Under the pieces are notes generated by a model. The model was not told the origin of the DNA. It ran no database searches and saw only the letters and a list, made by a program, of their open reading frames with translations. Both the position numbers and the translations under genes were made by a program. Source: Microbacterium sp. VKM Ac-2870 (lineage in GTDB: Bacteria > Actinomycetota > Actinomycetes > Actinomycetales > Microbacteriaceae). From it: a stretch of DNA of 64,000 nucleotides. Every line of letters begins with the position of its first letter. Within the stretch, counting starts at the first letter, position 1. Where the stretch lies: assembly GCF_015350795.1 (NCBI RefSeq), contig NZ_JADKSH010000002.1, positions 124,001 to 188,000 of the forward strand, read 5' to 3'. Of the stretch, positions 61,890 to 64,000 are shown in pieces.

Positions 61890-62845
61890 AGGCTATTGTC
61901 ACCGGTGGTGCAGGGTTTGTAGGCTCCAGGCTTGCGGCGGTTCTGGCGGAACGCGGACACGACGTGCTTGCTGTCGACTGCTTTACAGACTATTATGATC
62001 GCTCAATCAAAGAGCGAAATGTTGATCGTCTGACATCGGTTGGCGCGAAATTTCTGGATGCCGATCTTCTCAAAGCCGACCTGCAATCGCTTCTGGCTGA
62101 CGCGAGTCTCATTTTTCACCAGGCGGGCCAACCAGGCGTTCGGAGCTCCTGGGGTCGAGAGTTCGCCCACTACCTCGACGCGAACATCTCACTTACGCAG
62201 AAAATTCTCGAAGCGGTCAAGTCGAGCGACACGCTCTCGAGGTTCGTGTATGCGTCCTCCTCATCTGTCTATGGGGATGCCGAGTCCTTCCCTACTTCCG
62301 AAGATTCATTGACGCGCCCTGTTTCTCCCTACGGAGTGTCGAAGCTCGCGGCTGAGCACCTGTGCTCCCTGTACGCGCGCAACTTTGGCGTGCCAACGAT
62401 CTCACTCCGATACTTCACCGTCTACGGCCCCGGTCAACGTCCAGATATGGCATTCACGCGCTTTACCAGAGCGGCCGTCACGGGTGGGGAGATTGATGTA
62501 TATGGGGACGGGAACCAGGTTAGGGATTTCACGTATATTGACGATATTGTGGAGGCGAATATCGCAGCTGCGTTGGCGCCAGATATTCACCCGGGGACGG
62601 TTCTGAATGTCGCGGGTGGGTCAAGTACCACAATTCGGGATGCCCTGGAACTCTTGCGGCCCTGGTCGTCGCGTGGGTTCACGGTTCGGTTCCATCCAAC
62701 GGTGTCTGGCGACGTCTACCGCACGGGCGGCGATACGTCGCGGATACGTGCGATGCTCGGATGGTACCCCAAGGTCTCACTAGAAGATGGACTAAAAGCT
62801 CAGTTCGCTTGGGCGCAACAGTCCTTCAGTGAGGGAAAGGCATGA
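61886..62845 (+). CDS. NAD-dependent sugar epimerase/dehydratase (SDR family)
   Basis: A 319-residue extended SDR enzyme. The Rossmann motif GGAGFVGS is at residues 7-14; the catalytic Ser/Tyr/Lys set is in SSSSVYG and PYGVSKLAAEH (Y-x-x-x-K). HQAGQPGVRSSW and DVYGDGNQVRDFTYIDDI are typical of UDP-glucose/UDP-glucuronate 4-epimerases and related enzymes; the nucleotide sugar is not certain. ATGA overlaps link it to the genes on both sides. It probably supplies a sugar to the exopolysaccharide repeat unit. Confidence 0.9.
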   Translation: MKAIVTGGAGFVGSRLAAVLAERGHDVLAVDCFTDYYDRSIKERNVDRLTSVGAKFLDADLLKADLQSLLADASLIFHQAGQPGVRSSWGREFAHYLDANISLTQKILEAVKSSDTLSRFVYASSSSVYGDAESFPTSEDSLTRPVSPYGVSKLAAEHLCSLYARNFGVPTISLRYFTVYGPGQRPDMAFTRFTRAAVTGGEIDVYGDGNQVRDFTYIDDIVEANIAAALAPDIHPGTVLNVAGGSSTTIRDALELLRPWSSRGFTVRFHPTVSGDVYRTGGDTSRIRAMLGWYPKVSLEDGLKAQFAWAQQSFSEGKA

Positions 62846-63678
62846 TCCGCTGGACGGTAGTCTCGGTCACCTACAATAGCGCTGACACACTCCGCAAACA
62901 CTGGCAGTCGCCACTTCCCGCCGGCGTCGAGTGGATCGTAGTAGACAATAGTTCGGCTGACCAGTCGGCCGACGTCGCTCGCTCACTTGGCGCGGACGTA
63001 ATCCGATTGGATACGAACAGAGGATTCGCTGCAGCGAATAACGTCGGACTGAGGGCGGCGAAGGGCGAATGCATTGCATTTGTAAATCCCGATGTCGTTG
63101 TCGACTTCGCGTCGCTATTTGCACTCGAGAGTGCTGTCCTCTCGTCGGAGACTCTGATTGCACCACAGTTAACTAACGCTGATGGTTCGTTGCAACCAAA
63201 CGGCAGGGGTGCACCGATCCTTTTACGGAAAATCGCCAACCGTACCGGGTTCTCGCGAAAAATGGCCAGCAACTACCTGATATACACAGACGAAGGCGAA
63301 GTTCGATATGCCTGGTGGATCACAGGAGCTGTAGTGCTCGGATCCGCAGCCTTTCTTCGCAAGCTAGGCGGGTGGAACGAGCGCTTCTTTTTGTACCACG
63401 AGGATGCCGACCTGTCGATGCGAGCCTGGCGAGCGGGTGGATCAGTCCGCGTCGATGGCGACTACCGCTGGATTCACACCTGGGCGCGGGAGTCCAAGGG
63501 ATTTCGGGTCCGCCCCATCTTGCGTGAATTGTCATCCGCGATCAAGTTCTACTCACGGGAACCTTTGCTTCTAGTCGCGCAGGGGTCGATACGCTACTCT
63601 CCTCAATCGAGGCTTTCGGGTTCATTGGCACTTGATGCTGCGCCCCCTTCAATGGTCGACCGAAGCGATAGCGAATGA
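62842..63678 (+). CDS. GT2 glycosyltransferase (rhamnosyltransferase-like)
   Basis: A 278-residue GT2 enzyme with a GT-A fold: VVSVTYNSADTL at the start, VVDNSSADQS, the TNRGFAAANNVGL segment typical of rhamnosyltransferases such as WbbL, NPDVVV as the metal-binding motif, and FLYHEDADLSMRAW as the acceptor/catalytic box. It has no membrane segment. It likely adds one sugar to the lipid-linked repeat. The start overlaps the epimerase stop (ATGA). Confidence 0.9.
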   Translation: MIRWTVVSVTYNSADTLRKHWQSPLPAGVEWIVVDNSSADQSADVARSLGADVIRLDTNRGFAAANNVGLRAAKGECIAFVNPDVVVDFASLFALESAVLSSETLIAPQLTNADGSLQPNGRGAPILLRKIANRTGFSRKMASNYLIYTDEGEVRYAWWITGAVVLGSAAFLRKLGGWNERFFLYHEDADLSMRAWRAGGSVRVDGDYRWIHTWARESKGFRVRPILRELSSAIKFYSREPLLLVAQGSIRYSPQSRLSGSLALDAAPPSMVDRSDSE

Positions 63679-64000
63679 AGGTCGCTATTGTTCTGCGGGA
63701 GGACTCCGAAACTAAGAATGGAGGCGATGTAGCGCAGCTTCAAAGCTACGCTGCATCGTTGACTCGACTCGGGGTCGAGGTCCAAGTAGTACGCGGGGCT
63801 AAAGCACTCCAAGACATCAAGTGCGATGTAGTCCACGCTGCAAATTTGGACTTACCGCTAGAAGTTGCTGAAAGTGCGCGAGTGGCAAAGGCGATTGGGT
63901 CCAAGTTCGTCCTTTCTACTATCAGCCATCCCATCGATGGAATACGCGCAATGTACCGATATGGGAACGACAGCTTTTATGCAAAGCTTCGCAAGCTGGG
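63675..64000 (+). CDS. Glycosyltransferase (GT-B-like), 5' part, cut by window end
   Basis: An ATG overlapping the GT2 stop opens a frame that remains open to the window edge (108 residues visible). It begins MKVAIVLREDSETKNGGDVAQ, typical of a GT4-like N-terminal domain with a G-G-D/A-x-x-x motif after the first strand. SLTRLGVEVQVV and CDVVHAANLDLP follow, like the second and third strands of such enzymes. A glycosyltransferase is likely but cannot be proven from this fragment. Confidence 0.6.
   Translation, partial: MKVAIVLREDSETKNGGDVAQLQSYAASLTRLGVEVQVVRGAKALQDIKCDVVHAANLDLPLEVAESARVAKAIGSKFVLSTISHPIDGIRAMYRYGNDSFYAKLRKL

Overview
The window is a stretch of a high-GC actinobacterial chromosome. 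It is most likely from Microbacteriaceae and close to Microbacterium. The reasons are: very high third-position GC, abundant GTG and some TTG starts, the overlapping GTGA/ATGA gene junctions, the ribosomal gene order (str, S10, spc and alpha clusters side by side, without rpsN or rpsD in them), a DUF222/HNH '13E12-type' gene, a Microbacteriaceae-style interspersed palindromic repeat, and the frequent heptamer GGATGCC/GGCATCC. This assignment is inference from pattern; no database was consulted.

1-9.0 kb: an operon of envelope-associated genes. It runs from the C-terminal part of a large Ig/Fn3-like exported protein through a MoxR AAA+ ATPase, a DUF58 protein and a membrane transglutaminase-fold protein whose catalytic Cys and His appear lost, to a DUF5684-FHA protein.

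9.0-31.6 kb: the translation core. It holds rpsL-rpsG-fusA-tuf; a small MT0933-like acidic protein; an 879-base gene-poor gap that carries a promoter, a chain of hairpins with G-rich loops and a strong terminator (candidate non-coding RNA); the S10 operon; the spc operon; secY-adk-map; a membrane-anchored DsbA-like protein; and infA-rpmJ-rpsM-rpsK-rpoA-rplQ.

31.6-38.7 kb: housekeeping and accessory genes. These are a tandem GNAT protein, an OafA-type acyltransferase fused to an SGNH domain, a PfkB kinase, an ABM-domain protein, truA, an EEP-family phosphatase/nuclease and a two-domain universal stress protein.

38.7-52.0 kb: a surface/biofilm-like locus. It has two small LPXTG proteins with nearly identical anchoring tails, two lipoproteins, a membrane GT2 glycosyltransferase with processive-type motifs, a GH6 cellulase-family enzyme, a DUF4012 protein, an OmpR-type regulator with a very long linker, a degenerate GGDEF protein, two membrane histidine kinases and a lone receiver protein. 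GT2 plus GH6 recalls the cellulose-like CslA/CslZ pairs of Streptomyces.

52.0-64.0 kb: polysaccharide biosynthesis. It includes an Asp-box exported protein, a Wzz/BY-kinase with a tyrosine tail, a low-molecular-weight tyrosine phosphatase, a CPBP protease, a polyprenyl-phosphate sugar transferase, and an acetyltransferase-epimerase-GT2-GT run of lower GC that continues past the right edge. A DUF222/HNH gene and a hipBA toxin-antitoxin module with four evenly spaced operators are embedded in it.

At least eight genes have a -10-like hexamer 6-7 nt before the start codon and no good ribosome-binding site. This suggests widespread leaderless translation outside the ribosomal clusters.
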